Below, piece after piece: positions 37,601-47,132 of a stretch of 59,029 nt of DNA (within the stretch, counting starts at the first letter, position 1; each line of letters begins with the position of its first letter). The notes below the pieces were generated by a model. That model was not told where the DNA came from. It searched no databases and was given only the letters and a program-made list of their open reading frames with translations. Location of the stretch: NCBI RefSeq assembly GCF_030163755.1, contig NZ_JASJOE010000019.1, positions 1-59,029 on the forward strand. Reading direction: 5' to 3'. The stretch comes from Roseicyclus amphidinii. GTDB taxonomy: Bacteria > Pseudomonadota > Alphaproteobacteria > Rhodobacterales > Rhodobacteraceae. Position numbers and translations under genes: made by a program.

Positions 37601-38335
37601 ATGCCGGACGAAACCGCCCCCTCGGTCGAGCCGCTCTACAGCCGCGTCATGCTGAAGATCTCGGGCGAGGCCTTGATGGGCGACCAGGGATTCGGCCTGC
37701 ATCCGCCCACCGTCGAGCGCATCGCGCGCGAGGTGAAGATCGTCCATGACCTCGGGGTCGAGATCTGCATGGTGATCGGCGGCGGCAACATCTTCCGCGG
37801 GCTCCAGGGCAGTGCGCAGGGGATGGAGCGGACCACCGCCGATTACATGGGGATGCTGGCCACCGTGATGAACGCGCTGGCGATGCAATCGGCGCTGGAA
37901 AGCCTTGGCGTCTTCACCCGCGTGATCTCGGCGATCACGATGAACGAGGTGGCCGAGCCCTACATCCGCCGCCGCGCCGTGCGGCATCTCGAGAAAAAGC
38001 GCGTCTGCATCTTCGCGGCCGGCACAGGGAACCCGTATTTCACCACCGACACCGCAGCCACCCTGCGCGCCAACGAGATGAACTGCGAGGCGATCTTCAA
38101 GGGCACCAAGGTCGACGGGGTCTATGACAAGGACCCCAAGAAACACGCCGACGCCAAGCGGTATGAGACGGTGACCTATGACGAGGTGCTGGCGCAGCAC
38201 CTGGGCGTCATGGACGCCTCGGCCATCGCGCTGGCGCGCGAAAACGACCTGCCGATCATCGTCTTCAGCCTCGACGAGCCGGGCGGCTTCCGCGGGATAC
38301 TGGCGGGGCAGGGCACCTATACAAAGGTCTCCTGA
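37601..38335 (+). CDS. pyrH: UMP kinase
   Basis: A 244-residue hexameric amino-acid-kinase-fold enzyme making UDP from [68 protein letters not shown] and [16 protein letters not shown] are textbook PyrH. The ATG at 37601 follows AAAGGAAAA; the upstream open frame to 37475 is not used. First gene of a long plus-strand series. rpsB and tsf, which precede pyrH in many bacteria, are not upstream here. Confidence 0.97.
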   Translation: MPDETAPSVEPLYSRVMLKISGEALMGDQGFGLHPPTVERIAREVKIVHDLGVEICMVIGGGNIFRGLQGSAQGMERTTADYMGMLATVMNALAMQSALESLGVFTRVISAITMNEVAEPYIRRRAVRHLEKKRVCIFAAGTGNPYFTTDTAATLRANEMNCEAIFKGTKVDGVYDKDPKKHADAKRYETVTYDEVLAQHLGVMDASAIALARENDLPIIVFSLDEPGGFRGILAGQGTYTKVS

Positions 38336-38382
38336 GACCTTAGAACCGCGTTCAGCACGAAAACCTGACGGAGAGACGGGGC

Positions 38383-38949
38383 ATGTCCGAGGACGAGATC
38401 GACATCGACACCGATGATTTGGCACGGCGCATGGACGGGGCGATCGCCTCGCTCAGGACAGAGTTCGCCTCGCTCAGAACGGGCCGCGCCTCGGCCTCGA
38501 TGCTCGACCCGGTGCAGGTCGATGCCTATGGCTCGATGACGCCGATCAACCAGGTGGGCACCGTGAACGTGCCCGAGCCGCGGATGGTCACGATCAACGT
38601 CTGGGACAAGAGCCTTGTCGGCAAGGTCGAGAAGGCGATCCGCGAAAGCGGGCTGGGCATCAACCCGCAGCTCAACGGCACGATCATCATGCTGCCGATC
38701 CCCGAGCTGAACGAGGAACGCCGCCGCGAGCTGACCAAGGTCGCGGCCCAATATGCCGAGCATGCCCGCGTCGCCATCCGCAACGTGCGCCGCGACGGCA
38801 TGGACCAGATCAAGAAGGCCAAGGCCGCGGGCATGTCGGAAGACGACGTGAAACTCTGGGAGGCCGAGGTGCAGGAGATCACGGACGCCCATATCGCCAA
38901 GGTCGACAGCGCGCTCGAGACCAAGCAGGGCGAGATCATGCAGGTCTGA
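38383..38949 (+). CDS. frr: Ribosome recycling factor
   Basis: A 188-residue protein that with EF-G splits the post-termination ribosome. The tRNA-mimic pattern is complete: [25 protein letters not shown], the domain II segment [38 protein letters not shown], and the long helix [19 protein letters not shown] (given in pieces). It follows pyrH by 47 bases with GGAGAG before its ATG. A hairpin lies just after the stop. Confidence 0.97.
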   Translation: MSEDEIDIDTDDLARRMDGAIASLRTEFASLRTGRASASMLDPVQVDAYGSMTPINQVGTVNVPEPRMVTINVWDKSLVGKVEKAIRESGLGINPQLNGTIIMLPIPELNEERRRELTKVAAQYAEHARVAIRNVRRDGMDQIKKAKAAGMSEDDVKLWEAEVQEITDAHIAKVDSALETKQGEIMQV

Positions 38950-38963
38950 GCATCGGGCGCGTG

Positions 38964-38997
38964 CGCCGGATTGTTGCCCTAGCGGCACCATCCGGCG
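38964..38997 (+). terminator. Stem-loop after frr
   Basis: CGCCGGAT (38964-38971) pairs with ATCCGGCG (38990-38997), with an inner TTGCC/GGCA(C) stem. It starts 14 bases after the frr stop and is followed by GGTTTCCC rather than a clear T run. It could partly terminate pyrH-frr transcription before the uppS group. Confidence 0.45.
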
Positions 38998-39085
38998 GTT
39001 TCCCGCGCGGGGAGGGGTTTCCGGTCTGTGCCGACCCCGCAGGAGCGGCTATGCCTGCCGATGAAGGCAAGCGAGGACGGCAGCG

Positions 39086-39805
39086 ATGAAGACCCCCCAA
39101 CAGGCACCGCGCCATGTGGCGATCATCATGGACGGCAACGGGCGTTGGGCGCAGAACCGCGGCCGTCCGCGGCTGATCGGGCATCACGCCGGGGCCAAGC
39201 GCGTGAAGGAGATCGTGCGGGCCTGCCCCGGTCTCGGCGTCAAATACCTGACGATCTTCGCCTTCTCGACCGAGAACTGGAAGCGCACCCAGACCGAGGT
39301 CGCGGGGCTGATGAAGCTGTTCAAGCGCTACATCCGCCGCGAAACCCGCTCGCTCCACGAGGAAAACGTGCGCGTCCGCTTCATCGGCGACCGCGTGCGG
39401 CTGGAGCCTTCGCTGGTCGACCTGATGGACAATCTCGAGCTTCTGACCGCCGACAACACCGGCACCAACCTGACCATCGCGCTGAATTACGGTGGCCGGG
39501 ACGAGGTGACCCGCGCCGCGCGGCGGCTGGCGCATGACGTGGCGATGGGCAAGCTGGACCCGCGCCAGATCTGCGACGAGACCTTTCCGCGCTACCTCGA
39601 CACCCATGTGCTGCCCGACCCCGACCTCGTGATCCGCACGAGCGGCGAGGCGCGGATCTCGAACTTCCTGCTGTGGCAGTCGGCTTATTCGGAATACGAG
39701 TTCATCGACACGCTCTGGCCCGACTTCACCCCCGCCGTCTTTGCCGAGGTGCTGTCGCGCTACGGGATGCGCGAGCGCCGCTTCGGCGCGGTGCCTGCCG
39801 CCTGA
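39086..39805 (+). CDS. uppS: Isoprenyl transferase (undecaprenyl diphosphate synthase)
   Basis: A 239-residue cis-prenyltransferase making the C55 lipid carrier for peptidoglycan and LPS. The catalytic Asp16 is in IIMDGNGRWAQNRG, and FSTENWKR, LNYGGRDE and DLVIRTSGEARISNFLLWQ hold the diphosphate and metal residues. ATG at 39086 follows GAGGACGGCAGCG. It leads the uppS-cdsA-dxr-rseP block that supplies envelope lipids. Confidence 0.96.
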   Translation: MKTPQQAPRHVAIIMDGNGRWAQNRGRPRLIGHHAGAKRVKEIVRACPGLGVKYLTIFAFSTENWKRTQTEVAGLMKLFKRYIRRETRSLHEENVRVRFIGDRVRLEPSLVDLMDNLELLTADNTGTNLTIALNYGGRDEVTRAARRLAHDVAMGKLDPRQICDETFPRYLDTHVLPDPDLVIRTSGEARISNFLLWQSAYSEYEFIDTLWPDFTPAVFAEVLSRYGMRERRFGAVPAA

Positions 39806-39815
39806 GGGGAACGGG

Positions 39816-40607
39816 TTGGCGCTGGGACAGGGCAGTTTCGCGGATCTCGCCACGCGGATGGCGACGGGCCTCGTGATCGCCTGCGTCGGCCTGGCTGCGG
39901 TCTGGGCCGGGGGCTGGTGGTTCACCGGGCTGGTGCTGGTGCTGACGGCCGCGCTGGTCTGGGAGCTGGCCCGGATGCTGGGCGGCGGACCGCGCCGGGC
40001 GCTGATCCTCGGCGCGATGGCGGGGGCGGCGATCCTCGCCACCAAGCTGTTGCCGGTCGGTTTCGCCTTGCCTTTGGCGATGGCTGTGCCGCTTGCGGGC
40101 GTCGCCCTGCTGGAGCGCAACCGGCGGCTTTTCATCACCATGACGGCAATGATCCTGCTGGCGGGGTTCGGCCTGATCCTGCACCGCGACAGTTTCGGCC
40201 TGACCTGGATGCTGTGGCTGGTGCTTGTCGTGGCCGCCTCCGACATCCTGGGCTATTTCGCGGGTCGCATCCTCGGCGGGCCGAAGTTCTGGCCGAAGGT
40301 CAGCCCGAAAAAGACATGGTCGGGCACGGTCGCGGGCTGGCTGGGGGCGGCGCTGGTCGGCTGGGCCTTCATGGCCAAGACCGGCTCGGGGATCGAGCTG
40401 ATCGGCATTTCCGTGGCGCTCGCCATGGCCAGCCAGATGGGCGACATCGCGGAATCGGCGGTGAAGCGGCAGATGGGGGTGAAGGATTCGTCCAACCTCC
40501 TGCCCGGTCATGGCGGCGTCTACGACCGGTTCGACGGGCTGCTCGGCGCGGCCTTCCTTCTGGTGATCGTCGAGAGCCTGACGGCCTTTCCGCCGCCGCC
40601 GCTCTAG
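39816..40607 (+). CDS. cdsA: Phosphatidate cytidylyltransferase
   Basis: A 263-residue inner-membrane enzyme producing CDP-diacylglycerol from phosphatidate and CTP. About seven hydrophobic helices are present, with the conserved SPKKTWSGTVAGWLGA and KRQMGVKDSSNLLPGHGGVYDRFDGLLGA signature near the C-terminus, given here in segments. No ATG fits well: a TTG at 39816 has GAGGGG six bases upstream and sits 10 bases after uppS, so I take it as the start; the ATG at 39858 would remove 14 residues. Confidence 0.92.
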   Translation: MALGQGSFADLATRMATGLVIACVGLAAVWAGGWWFTGLVLVLTAALVWELARMLGGGPRRALILGAMAGAAILATKLLPVGFALPLAMAVPLAGVALLERNRRLFITMTAMILLAGFGLILHRDSFGLTWMLWLVLVVAASDILGYFAGRILGGPKFWPKVSPKKTWSGTVAGWLGAALVGWAFMAKTGSGIELIGISVALAMASQMGDIAESAVKRQMGVKDSSNLLPGHGGVYDRFDGLLGAAFLLVIVESLTAFPPPPL

Positions 40608-40621
40608 GATAGGGCGGGGAC

Positions 40622-41797
40622 ATGCGAAGCGTCAGCATCTTCGGGGCGACAGGCTCCATCGGACAGAACACCGTCGATCTGATCGCGCGCGATCCGGGGG
40701 CGTACCGCGTGGTGGCGCTGACCGGGGGCGCGAATATCGCGCAACTGGCCGAGGACGCGATCCGCCTGAAGGCCGAGGTGGCGGTCACCGCCCATGACGA
40801 CCGGCTGGACGACCTGCGCGCGGCGCTCGCCGGGTCGGGGGTCGAGGCCACGGCCGGGCAGGGTGCATTGGTCGAGGCCGCCGACCGGCCCGCCGACTGG
40901 GTCATGTCGGCCATCGTGGGGGCGGCGGGGCTTGCGCCGGGGTTCCGCGCGCTCAGGCATGGCACCACGCTGGCGCTGGCCAACAAGGAAAGCCTTGTGA
41001 CCGCGGGCCCCCTCCTGCTGGCCGAGGCACGGGCGCATGGGGCCACGATCCTGCCGGTAGACAGCGAGCATTCCGCCGTCTTCCAGGCGCTCGTCGGCGA
41101 AGAGATGGAGGCGGTCGAGAAGATCATCATCACCGCCTCCGGCGGGGGGCTGCGCGACTGGCCGCTCGAGGCGCTGCCCAAGGCCACCGTCGCCGATGCG
41201 GGCGCGCATCCCAACTGGGCGATGGGCCAGCGCATCACGATCGATTCAGCCTCGATGTTCAACAAGGGTATGGAGCTGATCGAGACCAAAGAGTTCTTCG
41301 GCGTCGGGCCCGACCGGATCGAGGCGGTGGTGCATCCGCAAAGCATCGTTCATGCGCTTGTCGGCTTCCGCGACGGGGCGCTGATGGCGCATCTGGGCGC
41401 GCCCGACATGCGCCACGCCATCGGCTACGCGCTGCATTGGCCCGACCGGCGCGAGTTGCCCGTCGCGCGGATCGACCTTGCGCAGATCGCCACGCTGGAG
41501 TTCTATGCCCCCGACCTGGTGCGTTACCCCGCGCTCAGGATCGCGCGCGAGGTGATGGAGGCGGGCGGGCGCAGCGGCGCGGTCTTCAACGCCGCCAAGG
41601 AGATCGCGCTGGACGCCTTCATCGCGGGGCGCATCGGTTTCATGCAGATGTCCGAGGTCGTGGACCGCACCCTGTCCGCGATATCGCCCCGGCTTTGCCT
41701 TGTTTCGCCCATGTCCGGTCTTGAGGACGTCCTACATACCGACCACATGGCCCGTAACACGGCCTGGTCCGAGATCGAGAAGATGGAGCGCACGTAA
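40622..41797 (+). CDS. dxr: 1-deoxy-D-xylulose 5-phosphate reductoisomerase
   Basis: A 391-residue NADPH enzyme that makes MEP, the committed step of the non-mevalonate isoprenoid pathway. NADPH loop IFGATGSIGQNTVDLI is at the N-terminus; ALANKESLVTAGPLL, PVDSEHSAVFQAL and ASGGGLRDW carry metal and substrate residues, and HPNWAMGQRITIDSASMFNKG is diagnostic. It feeds UppS-type enzymes. Starts 14 bases after cdsA and ends three bases before rseP. Confidence 0.97.
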   Translation: MRSVSIFGATGSIGQNTVDLIARDPGAYRVVALTGGANIAQLAEDAIRLKAEVAVTAHDDRLDDLRAALAGSGVEATAGQGALVEAADRPADWVMSAIVGAAGLAPGFRALRHGTTLALANKESLVTAGPLLLAEARAHGATILPVDSEHSAVFQALVGEEMEAVEKIIITASGGGLRDWPLEALPKATVADAGAHPNWAMGQRITIDSASMFNKGMELIETKEFFGVGPDRIEAVVHPQSIVHALVGFRDGALMAHLGAPDMRHAIGYALHWPDRRELPVARIDLAQIATLEFYAPDLVRYPALRIAREVMEAGGRSGAVFNAAKEIALDAFIAGRIGFMQMSEVVDRTLSAISPRLCLVSPMSGLEDVLHTDHMARNTAWSEIEKMERT

Positions 41798-41800
41798 GTC

Positions 41801-43129
41801 ATGGAGTTCATCCCCCAGTTCGGCAGCATCGCCTTCACGCTTGCGGCCTTCGTGGCCGCGCTGTCGATCATCGTGGCCGTGCATGAATACGGGCATTACA
41901 TCGTCGGGCGCTGGTCGGGCATCCATGCCGAGGTGTTTTCCATCGGCTTCGGCCCCGTGCTGCTCAGCCGCACCGACAGGCGCGGGACGCGCTGGCAGAT
42001 CGCGGCACTTCCCTTCGGCGGCTACGTCAAGTTCCTTGGCGATGCCGATGCGGCCTCGGGCAAGGACGGGGCGGCGCTGGATGCGCTGGATGTCGAGGAA
42101 CGCCGCCGCTCGATGCATGGCGCGCCGCTCTGGGCGCGCTCGGCCACGGTCGCGGCCGGGCCGATCTTCAACTTCATCATGTCGATCCTGATCTTCGCGC
42201 TGTTCCTCGCCTTCACCGGGCGCACGGCCGACGAGCCGCTGGTCGGTGCGCAGGCGCCTTTGCCGGCCGATGTCCAGCAGCTTGAGGCGGGCGACCTGAT
42301 CCTGGCCGTGGCGGGGCAGGAGGTCAGCGCCTTCAACGAGATCGTCGAGGTCGCCGAGAAACTGCCGCCGCAGCCCACCGTCACCTATACCGTGGAGCGC
42401 GACGGCGCGGTGATCGAGACCGAGGCCGCCTTTCCCCTGATCCCGCTGGTGCAATCGGTCGCGCCGCAATCCGCCGCGATTTCCGCGGGGCTGGAAGAGG
42501 GCGACGTGATCCGCGACGTGGACGGCGCGCCGATCTACGCCTTCCGCCAGCTGCGCGAGGCGGTGGCCGAGGCCGAGGGCGCGCCGCTGACGCTGACGAT
42601 CTGGCGCGCGGGCGAGACGATGGAGGTCACCCTGTCGCCGCGTCGCACCGACCTGCCCTTGCCCGAGGGCGGGTTCGAGACCCGCTGGCTGATCGGCGTC
42701 ACCGGCGGCCTGAGCTTCGAGCCGGTGCGGCAGGCCGTCGGCCCCGGCGCGGCGCTGATGTACGGGGCGGAACAGACGCTGTTCGTGGTGAAAAGCTCGC
42801 TGTCGGGGCTGTGGCACATGATCACGGGCGCGATTTCCTCGTGCAACCTGCAAGGCCCCATCGGCATCGCCGAGACCTCGGGCGCGGCGGCAAGCCAGGG
42901 CATCGACAATTTCATCTGGTTCGTCGCGGTCCTGTCCACGGCGGTGGGGCTTCTGAACCTGTTCCCGATCCCGGTTCTGGATGGCGGCCACCTGGTGTTT
43001 CACGCCTACGAGGCGGTGACGGGCAAGCCGCCCTCGGAAAAGGCGTTGCGGCTGTTCATGACCATCGGCCTGACGCTGCTCCTGTCGCTGATGCTGTTCG
43101 CGCTGACCAACGACATCTTCTGCCCCTGA
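41801..43129 (+). CDS. rseP: RIP metalloprotease RseP
   Basis: A 442-residue intramembrane zinc protease (site-2 type) that cuts anti-sigma factors or signal-peptide remnants. The zinc motif HEYGH is at residues 28-32 inside the first helix and the third ligand is in NLFPIPVLDGGHL near the C-terminus. Two PDZ-like domains lie between (around 125-200 and 205-290; SVAPQSAAISAGLEEGDVI). It is next to bamA, as in most Proteobacteria. Confidence 0.95.
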   Translation: MEFIPQFGSIAFTLAAFVAALSIIVAVHEYGHYIVGRWSGIHAEVFSIGFGPVLLSRTDRRGTRWQIAALPFGGYVKFLGDADAASGKDGAALDALDVEERRRSMHGAPLWARSATVAAGPIFNFIMSILIFALFLAFTGRTADEPLVGAQAPLPADVQQLEAGDLILAVAGQEVSAFNEIVEVAEKLPPQPTVTYTVERDGAVIETEAAFPLIPLVQSVAPQSAAISAGLEEGDVIRDVDGAPIYAFRQLREAVAEAEGAPLTLTIWRAGETMEVTLSPRRTDLPLPEGGFETRWLIGVTGGLSFEPVRQAVGPGAALMYGAEQTLFVVKSSLSGLWHMITGAISSCNLQGPIGIAETSGAAASQGIDNFIWFVAVLSTAVGLLNLFPIPVLDGGHLVFHAYEAVTGKPPSEKALRLFMTIGLTLLLSLMLFALTNDIFCP

Positions 43130-43281
43130 TCCCCGGCTGTCCCGATGCCGGGACGCTTGGCGCAATCTCCGCAGTCTGGCCCCGGTCGGGCCGAATTCCT
43201 GCCACACTCGCGGGGCACTCCTTGGGCGTGGCCGCCCCTGCGCGGGTGGCCCCGTATCGAGTGCGCCGAGAGAGTGAGCAG

Positions 43282-43419
43282 ATGAAACTGATCGTCGAAA
43301 ACACCCGTCACATGTCGGTTCTGGTGCAGCTGAACGCGGATCGGCTGCTGGTGCCGCTGCTGATCAGCGCAGCCCTCGTGCTGGCCGCGGCGCTGCTCCA
43401 ATACCCGGCAGACCACTGA
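43282..43419 (+). CDS. Possible 45-residue membrane protein
   Basis: A short frame in the 442-base stretch between rseP and bamA that otherwise holds only a small GTCCCG/CGGGAC hairpin at 43139-43154 and the bamA promoter. It reads MKLIVENTRHMSVLVQLNAD and then one hydrophobic helix (LLVPLLISAALVLAAALLQ), with no other charged residues until the end. GAGAGAGTGAG precedes the ATG. The layout (charged N-terminus, one helix) fits a small envelope protein, but coding status rests on appearance alone. Confidence 0.45.
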   Translation: MKLIVENTRHMSVLVQLNADRLLVPLLISAALVLAAALLQYPADH

Positions 43420-43507
43420 CGCCGGGCCGCCCGCACAGGGCCAGTTGCGGGATCATGGCGAAAATGTGGCACAGCCACCGGAAGACGCGCACCCCGATGT
43501 GATCGTT

Positions 43508-43536
43508 TTGACAACCCCTTGGCCCTCCGCTAGGCA
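43508..43536 (+). promoter_or_regulatory. Promoter of bamA
   Basis: TTGACA (43508-43513), a 17-base spacer and TAGGCA (43531-43536). The -35 is a perfect housekeeping consensus. Transcription would start near 43543, about 30 bases before the bamA start codon, giving the outer-membrane assembly group its own promoter. Confidence 0.65.
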
Positions 43537-43571
43537 AGGAGGGTCTGCTGAAGAACACGGGGTTGGAATCG

Positions 43572-45914
43572 ATGCCTATGCGTCTGCGCGCACGCCTAGC
43601 TTTCCTTGGGCACAGCCCTTTGTTCGGCTCGGGATTTTCTCGTGTTTCCATGGCCTTGGCGACCTGCCTTGTGCTTGCTACGGGCCTTGCCACGGGCTTT
43701 TCGTCCACCGCTCAGGCGCAGACCTTCCGCTTCACGGGTTTCGACGTGCAGGGCAACGAGCGGGTCAGCGATTCCGCGATCCTGACCTACGCGGGCATCA
43801 CGCCCGGCGCGGTCGTGTCCGGTGCGCAGGTCAACGACGCGCTGCAGCGCATCCAGAATTCCGGCCTGTTCGAAGAGGTCACCATCGAGCCGCGCGGCAC
43901 CACCCTGGTGATCGCGGTGCGCGAATACCCGACGATCAACCGCATCTCGATCGAGGGCAATGACCGTCTCGACGACGACGCGCTTCTGCCGACGCTGCAA
44001 TCGACGCCGCGGCGCACCTATTCGCCCAGCGTCGCCGAACAGGACGCCAACGCCATCGCCGAGGCCTATCGCGTCGCCGGCCGACTGACCGCCACCGTGA
44101 CGCCGCGGATCATCCGCCGCAGCGACAACCGTGTCGACCTGGTGTTCGAAGTGGCCGAGGGCCGCGTGGTCGAGACCGAGCGGATCTCTTTCGTCGGCAA
44201 CCGCGCCTATTCCGACCGCCGCCTGCGCCGGGTGCTGGAAAGCACGCAGGCGGGCCTGTTCCGCGCGATCATCCGCCGTGACACGTTCATCTCCGAGCGC
44301 ATCGCGCTGGACCGGCAGCTGCTGACGGACTTCTACCAGGACCGCGGCTACGTCGATTTCCAGATCCTGAGCGTGACGCCGGAACTGGCGCGCGGGCGGG
44401 ACGCCTATTTCGTGACCTTCAACATCCGCGAGGGCCAAAGCTTCGAGATCGGCGCGGTCACCGCGCGGTCCGAGATCGAGGGTGTGGATGCCGACGCCTA
44501 CCAGGCCGCCATCGCGCTGCGCGCGGGCCAGACCTACAGCCCGCGGCTGATCGACAACACGATCACGCGGCTGGAGAACCTCGCCACCCAGCAGGGCCTG
44601 CGCTTCGTTCGGGTCGAGCCGGTCATCACCCGCAACGACGCCGCACGCACGCTGGACGTGGAATTCGTCATCAGCCGTGGCGAGCGCGTTTTCGTCGAGC
44701 GGATCGACATCGAGGGCAATGCCACCACGCTGGACCGCGTGATCCGCCGCCAGTTCACCACCGTCGAAGGCGACCCCTTCGATCCGCGCGCCATCCGCCA
44801 GGCGGCAGAGCGCCTGCGCGCGACCGGCTTCTTCGCGGACGTGCAGGTCGACGGCCGGCCCGGAACCGCGGCCGACCAGGTGATCGTCGACGTGGATGTC
44901 GAGGAGCAGCCGACCGGCTCGCTCGGCTTCTCGGCCAGCTTCTCGACCGACACGGGCGTCGGGCTTGCGGTGAATTTCTCAGAGTCGAATTTCCTCGGCC
45001 GGGGGCAGGCGCTGGCCTTCTCCTTCAACACCACCGACGGCAGCCGCGCGTTGGACTTCAACTTCACCGAACCGCAGTTCATGGCCCGCGACCTGAGCCT
45101 GAACCTGCGCCTGTTCTATTCGGAAACCTCGTCGCAGAACCGCAACTTCGACACGCTGGACATCGGCCTGCGCGGCGGCCTCGGCTTCCCCGTCAGCGAG
45201 TTCGGTCGCCTGAACGTCTATGCCGGGGTCGAGCAGAACGAGATTTCGAACGTGGGCGGCGTGTCGCCGATCATCGCGGCGGATGAGGGGTCGCGGCTGG
45301 CGGCGTACGTGGGCGGGCAATATTCCTACGACACGCGGGATCGCGGCATCGACCCGACGCGCGGCGTCCGGCTTCAGTTCGGCACGGAATATGCCGGGCT
45401 GGGTGGCGATGCGGAATACCTGCGCGCGACCTTCCTCGGGATCGCCGAGCAGCAGATCATGCGCGAGGAAGTCACCCTGCGCGCCAGTTTCGAGGCCGGC
45501 GCGATCGAGGCCCTGAGCGGCAACACGCGCTCCAGCGACCGGTTCTTCCTCAGCAGCCGCCAGATGCGCGGGTTCGAGCCCAACGGGTTGGGGCCGCGGG
45601 ATGGCAATGATGCGCTCGGCGGCAATTACATGGCCGTGGCGCGCTTCGAAGCGGCGTTCCCCCTCGGGCTGCCGGATGAATACGGCATCTCGGGCGGCGC
45701 TTTCTATGACGTCGGTACGGTCTGGGGCCTTGATGACACGGCCGGCTCGTCGGGTGTCGTCGATGACAGCCTGATCTGGCGGCAGACCATCGGCCTGTCG
45801 GTCTTCTGGGACACGGCCATCGGCCCGCTGCGGTTCAACTTCTCGCATCCGCTCGCCTTCGAGACTTATGACCTGACCCGCGAGTTCGACCTCACCATCG
45901 AGGCGCGGTTCTGA
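43572..45914 (+). CDS. bamA: Outer membrane protein assembly factor BamA
   Basis: A 780-residue Omp85 protein that folds beta-barrels into the outer membrane. A signal peptide ends at AQAQ (about residue 49). Five POTRA domains follow (FTGFDVQGNERVSD, NRISIEGNDRLDD, RISFVGNRAYSD and others), then a 16-strand barrel from about residue 430, with the conserved QMRGFEPNGLGPRD loop and a C-terminal phenylalanine (IEARF). Start choice is uncertain: TTG 43563, ATG 43572 and ATG 43578 are all possible; 43572 has GGGG nine bases upstream. Confidence 0.96.
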   Translation: MPMRLRARLAFLGHSPLFGSGFSRVSMALATCLVLATGLATGFSSTAQAQTFRFTGFDVQGNERVSDSAILTYAGITPGAVVSGAQVNDALQRIQNSGLFEEVTIEPRGTTLVIAVREYPTINRISIEGNDRLDDDALLPTLQSTPRRTYSPSVAEQDANAIAEAYRVAGRLTATVTPRIIRRSDNRVDLVFEVAEGRVVETERISFVGNRAYSDRRLRRVLESTQAGLFRAIIRRDTFISERIALDRQLLTDFYQDRGYVDFQILSVTPELARGRDAYFVTFNIREGQSFEIGAVTARSEIEGVDADAYQAAIALRAGQTYSPRLIDNTITRLENLATQQGLRFVRVEPVITRNDAARTLDVEFVISRGERVFVERIDIEGNATTLDRVIRRQFTTVEGDPFDPRAIRQAAERLRATGFFADVQVDGRPGTAADQVIVDVDVEEQPTGSLGFSASFSTDTGVGLAVNFSESNFLGRGQALAFSFNTTDGSRALDFNFTEPQFMARDLSLNLRLFYSETSSQNRNFDTLDIGLRGGLGFPVSEFGRLNVYAGVEQNEISNVGGVSPIIAADEGSRLAAYVGGQYSYDTRDRGIDPTRGVRLQFGTEYAGLGGDAEYLRATFLGIAEQQIMREEVTLRASFEAGAIEALSGNTRSSDRFFLSSRQMRGFEPNGLGPRDGNDALGGNYMAVARFEAAFPLGLPDEYGISGGAFYDVGTVWGLDDTAGSSGVVDDSLIWRQTIGLSVFWDTAIGPLRFNFSHPLAFETYDLTREFDLTIEARF

Positions 45915-45924
45915 GGTCGGTGGC

Positions 45925-46578
45925 ATGGGCCTTGCGGCGCGCGGCCTGACGGGGCGGTCCCTCCGGGCGCTGATCGCGCTGGCGCTTTTCGGAGCGCCGG
46001 CCGCGGCCCAGGATGCGCTTCTGCCCCTCGGCGCGCCCTTGCGCGCGGCAGAGCCGTCACCGCAGGGCTTTCCCATTGCGGTCCTGAACCAGGAACGGCT
46101 CCTGTCGCAATCGCTCTATGGCCAACGCATCCAGCGCGAGGTCGAGGCGGCGGGCCTTGCGCTGTCGCAGGAGAACCGCCGCATCGAGGCGCAGCTCACC
46201 GAAGAGGAATTGCGCCTGACCGAGCAGCGCGCGACCATGTCGGCCGAGGATTTCCGCCCACTGGCCGAGGACTTCGACACCCGTGTCGAGGGCATCCGCG
46301 CGGCCCAGGAAGCCAAGAGCCGCGCCCTGCAGGCGCAGGCCGAGGCGGCGCAGGCGCAGTTCTTCGAACAGGCCTTTCCGGTGCTCATCGGGCTTCTGCG
46401 TGAGCGCGGCGCGGCGGTGCTGATGGACAACCGCGCGGTGCTCCTGTCGGTCGAGGGGGCGGACATCACCGATGAAGCCATCGCGCTGGTCGACGCCGAG
46501 ATCGGCGCGGGCGGCGATGCGCCGCTGATCGACCTCGACGGCACCGGCAGCCTGCCGCGGGAGGGGGCGACGCCCTGA
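45925..46578 (+). CDS. OmpH/Skp-family periplasmic chaperone
   Basis: A 217-residue protein with a signal peptide (cleavage after APAAAQ near residue 29), then the Skp pattern: a short strand [17 protein letters not shown], a long charged coiled coil (about residues 75-160, with [20 protein letters not shown]-like repeats) and a closing strand [21 protein letters not shown]. Skp holds unfolded outer-membrane proteins for BamA. It starts 10 bases after bamA. Confidence 0.9.
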   Translation: MGLAARGLTGRSLRALIALALFGAPAAAQDALLPLGAPLRAAEPSPQGFPIAVLNQERLLSQSLYGQRIQREVEAAGLALSQENRRIEAQLTEEELRLTEQRATMSAEDFRPLAEDFDTRVEGIRAAQEAKSRALQAQAEAAQAQFFEQAFPVLIGLLRERGAAVLMDNRAVLLSVEGADITDEAIALVDAEIGAGGDAPLIDLDGTGSLPREGATP

Positions 46579-46643
46579 GCGCGCTTGCCGCCGCGGGGCC
46601 GAGTTGCTACCAGACCCCAAAGGCCCGCGACGCCAGAGGACCC

Positions 46644-47132
46644 ATGACGACCGAAACCCCCACCACTGCCGACATCGACCTGATCCAGCGGATCATTCCG
46701 CACCGTTACCCGTTCCTGCTGGTCGACAAGGTGCGCGACATCGTGCCCTTCACCTCGGCCGTGGGGATCAAGAATGTCACAATGAACGAGCCGCATTTCC
46801 AGGGCCATTTCCCCGGTGCGCCGATCATGCCCGGTGTCACCATCATCGAGGCGATGGCGCAGGCCGCCGCCGTCATGGTGGGCGTCTCGGCCGATCTCGT
46901 GGACAAGAAGATGCTGATCTACTTCATGGGCATCGACGGGGTGAAGTTCCGCCGCAAGGTGGTGCCGGGCGACGTGCTGGAGCTGCATGTCACCACCGTC
47001 CGTGGCAAGCCGGGCGGCAAGGTCTGGAAATTCGCGGGCCGCGCCATGGTCGAGGGCGAGATGGCCGCCGAGGCCGAGTTCACCGCGATGATGGACCTTG
47101 GCGCAGGTGCGGGCGCGGGGGCTGCCGGATGA
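46644..47132 (+). CDS. fabZ: 3-hydroxyacyl-ACP dehydratase FabZ
   Basis: A 162-residue hot-dog-fold enzyme of fatty acid synthesis. The catalytic His55 and Glu69 lie in [21 protein letters not shown] (given in part: [10 protein letters not shown] then IIEAMAQ), and [14 protein letters not shown] opens the fold. It competes with LpxA for hydroxyacyl-ACP, so their coupling is meaningful: the lpxA ATG overlaps its stop (ATGA). Confidence 0.96.
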   Translation: MTTETPTTADIDLIQRIIPHRYPFLLVDKVRDIVPFTSAVGIKNVTMNEPHFQGHFPGAPIMPGVTIIEAMAQAAAVMVGVSADLVDKKMLIYFMGIDGVKFRRKVVPGDVLELHVTTVRGKPGGKVWKFAGRAMVEGEMAAEAEFTAMMDLGAGAGAGAAG

